Position numbers and translations under genes: made by a program. Below are positions 34,104 through 34,772 of a DNA stretch of 34,772 bases, in pieces; within the stretch, counting starts at the first letter, position 1; every line of letters begins with the position of its first letter. This DNA comes from Candidatus Aadella gelida (GTDB lineage: Bacteria > Omnitrophota > Gorgyraeia > Tantalellales > Tantalellaceae), in contig JAVCDB010000050.1 of the NCBI GenBank assembly GCA_030765205.1, positions 1 to 34,772 of the forward strand. The letters run 5' to 3'. The notes below the pieces were generated by a model. That model was not told the DNA's origin and did no database searches. It saw only the letters and a program-made list of their open reading frames with translations.

Positions 34104-34134
34104 TTTTAACACCTAATACTTACCCTCCTAATCC
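34104..34134. repeat. Heptamer-period single arm overlapping a response-regulator stop codon
   Basis: taacacc-taatact-taccctc-ctaatcc; similar to the right arm of element D. Confidence 0.55.
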
Positions 34135-34484
34135 TCCCCGATATGTTTCCTTATCTTTTCTAGAAGTTCTTCCGTTTTGAAGGGTTTATAAATATGGTCT
34201 GTTACCCCTTCTCCGTCGAAGAGATCCGTCATACCGGTATTCGCGGTAAGAACTATTACCGGTATTTCTTTCTCCTCTTTTTTTAATTCCCGTACGAACG
34301 TGTATCCGTCCATTATCGGCATAAGAATATCCACGATAATAAGATCAGGATTTTCCTGATGCATTTTATCCAACCCTTCTTTGCCGTTAAAAGCGGTGAC
34401 AACTTCATACCCATTAGCCTCTAATCTAGATTTTACCATCTTGATTATGTGCGGTTCATCATCGATTATAAGTATTTTTTTCAT
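34128..34484 (-). CDS. Single-domain response regulator (receiver only), paralogue
   Basis: KILIIDDEPHIIKMVKSRLEANGYEVV, DLIIVDILMPIMDG, PVIVLTANT, HIYKPF. Confidence 0.94.
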   Translation of the reverse strand: MKKILIIDDEPHIIKMVKSRLEANGYEVVTAFNGKEGLDKMHQENPDLIIVDILMPIMDGYTFVRELKKEEKEIPVIVLTANTGMTDLFDGEGVTDHIYKPFKTEELLEKIRKHIGED

Positions 34485-34772
34485 GATATCACTTCCTCAA
34501 ATTAGATAGTTTACCCATTTCGTCTATCTCACCCTGCCCGCCACATACTATTATAATATTGTTATATCAGGCATTGGTCAATAGCTCTTTTCAATATTTA
34601 AACATGTTTCTCTCTATAATAATATAGTAGAGTATGCATTTAAACGTCCTTTTTGTCAAATTACTGCCTGTTATGTATTATTGTGTATCTAAACGTATGT
34701 ATAACACATTAATACTTCCAGAGTCTCTCCCCCGCCCTTCTACACTTAAATAAAATGCAGTTTGTCAAAAAA

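Noticed and set aside
34485-34772. AT-rich non-coding tail considered for an RNA gene or phage attachment site
   Set aside because: No tRNA-like cloverleaf, no convincing conserved structure and no integrase; probably upstream regulatory region of the response regulators.
1-34772. Taxonomic assignment of the source organism
   Set aside because: Gene content and heptamer repeats suggest an uncultured-lineage bacterium, but the sequence alone, without a search or marker phylogeny, does not justify naming a phylum.

Overview
All convincingly coding genes in this 34.8 kb bacterial window lie on the minus strand. They form three blocks, listed here from high to low coordinate (transcription direction). 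(1) 34.5-24.6 kb: a type IV pilus / type II secretion-like assembly locus. It has two receiver-only response regulators, a GspE/PilB ATPase, GspF/PilC, two tandem GspG-like pilins, further minor pilins including one fused to a lamin-tail-like domain, a PilM-PilN fusion, PilO-like and PilP-like proteins. (2) 24.5-14.0 kb: a probable redox-controlled [NiFe]-hydrogenase island. It has rex with a near-perfect Rex operator, a HypF reduced to its C-terminal Kae1-like domain, hypC, hypD, hypE, a HypA lacking its zinc ribbon, hypB, a four-subunit group 3-type hydrogenase, a maturation protease and a His-rich NicO/HupE-like metal transporter. (3) 14.0-0 kb: a nitrogen-assimilation island. It has GSIII glutamine synthetase, a GAF-ANTAR regulator, a TorF-like porin, two AmtB, P-II, a class I amidotransferase and GltB/GltD. 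The two strongest unusual signals are non-coding. First, three leaders (glnA, porin-amtB, gltB) share a GC-A(U/A)AGA(N)-GC hexaloop hairpin whose 3' side overlaps an intrinsic terminator stem, in a locus that encodes an ANTAR antiterminator. This predicts a self-contained ANTAR riboregulon. Second, a family of 7-bp-period repeat arrays, often as inverted arms, abuts stop or start codons and encodes the cleavable leader peptides of three prepilins. No rRNA, tRNA, CRISPR array or transposase was recognised. All assignments come from reading the sequence; no database search was run.
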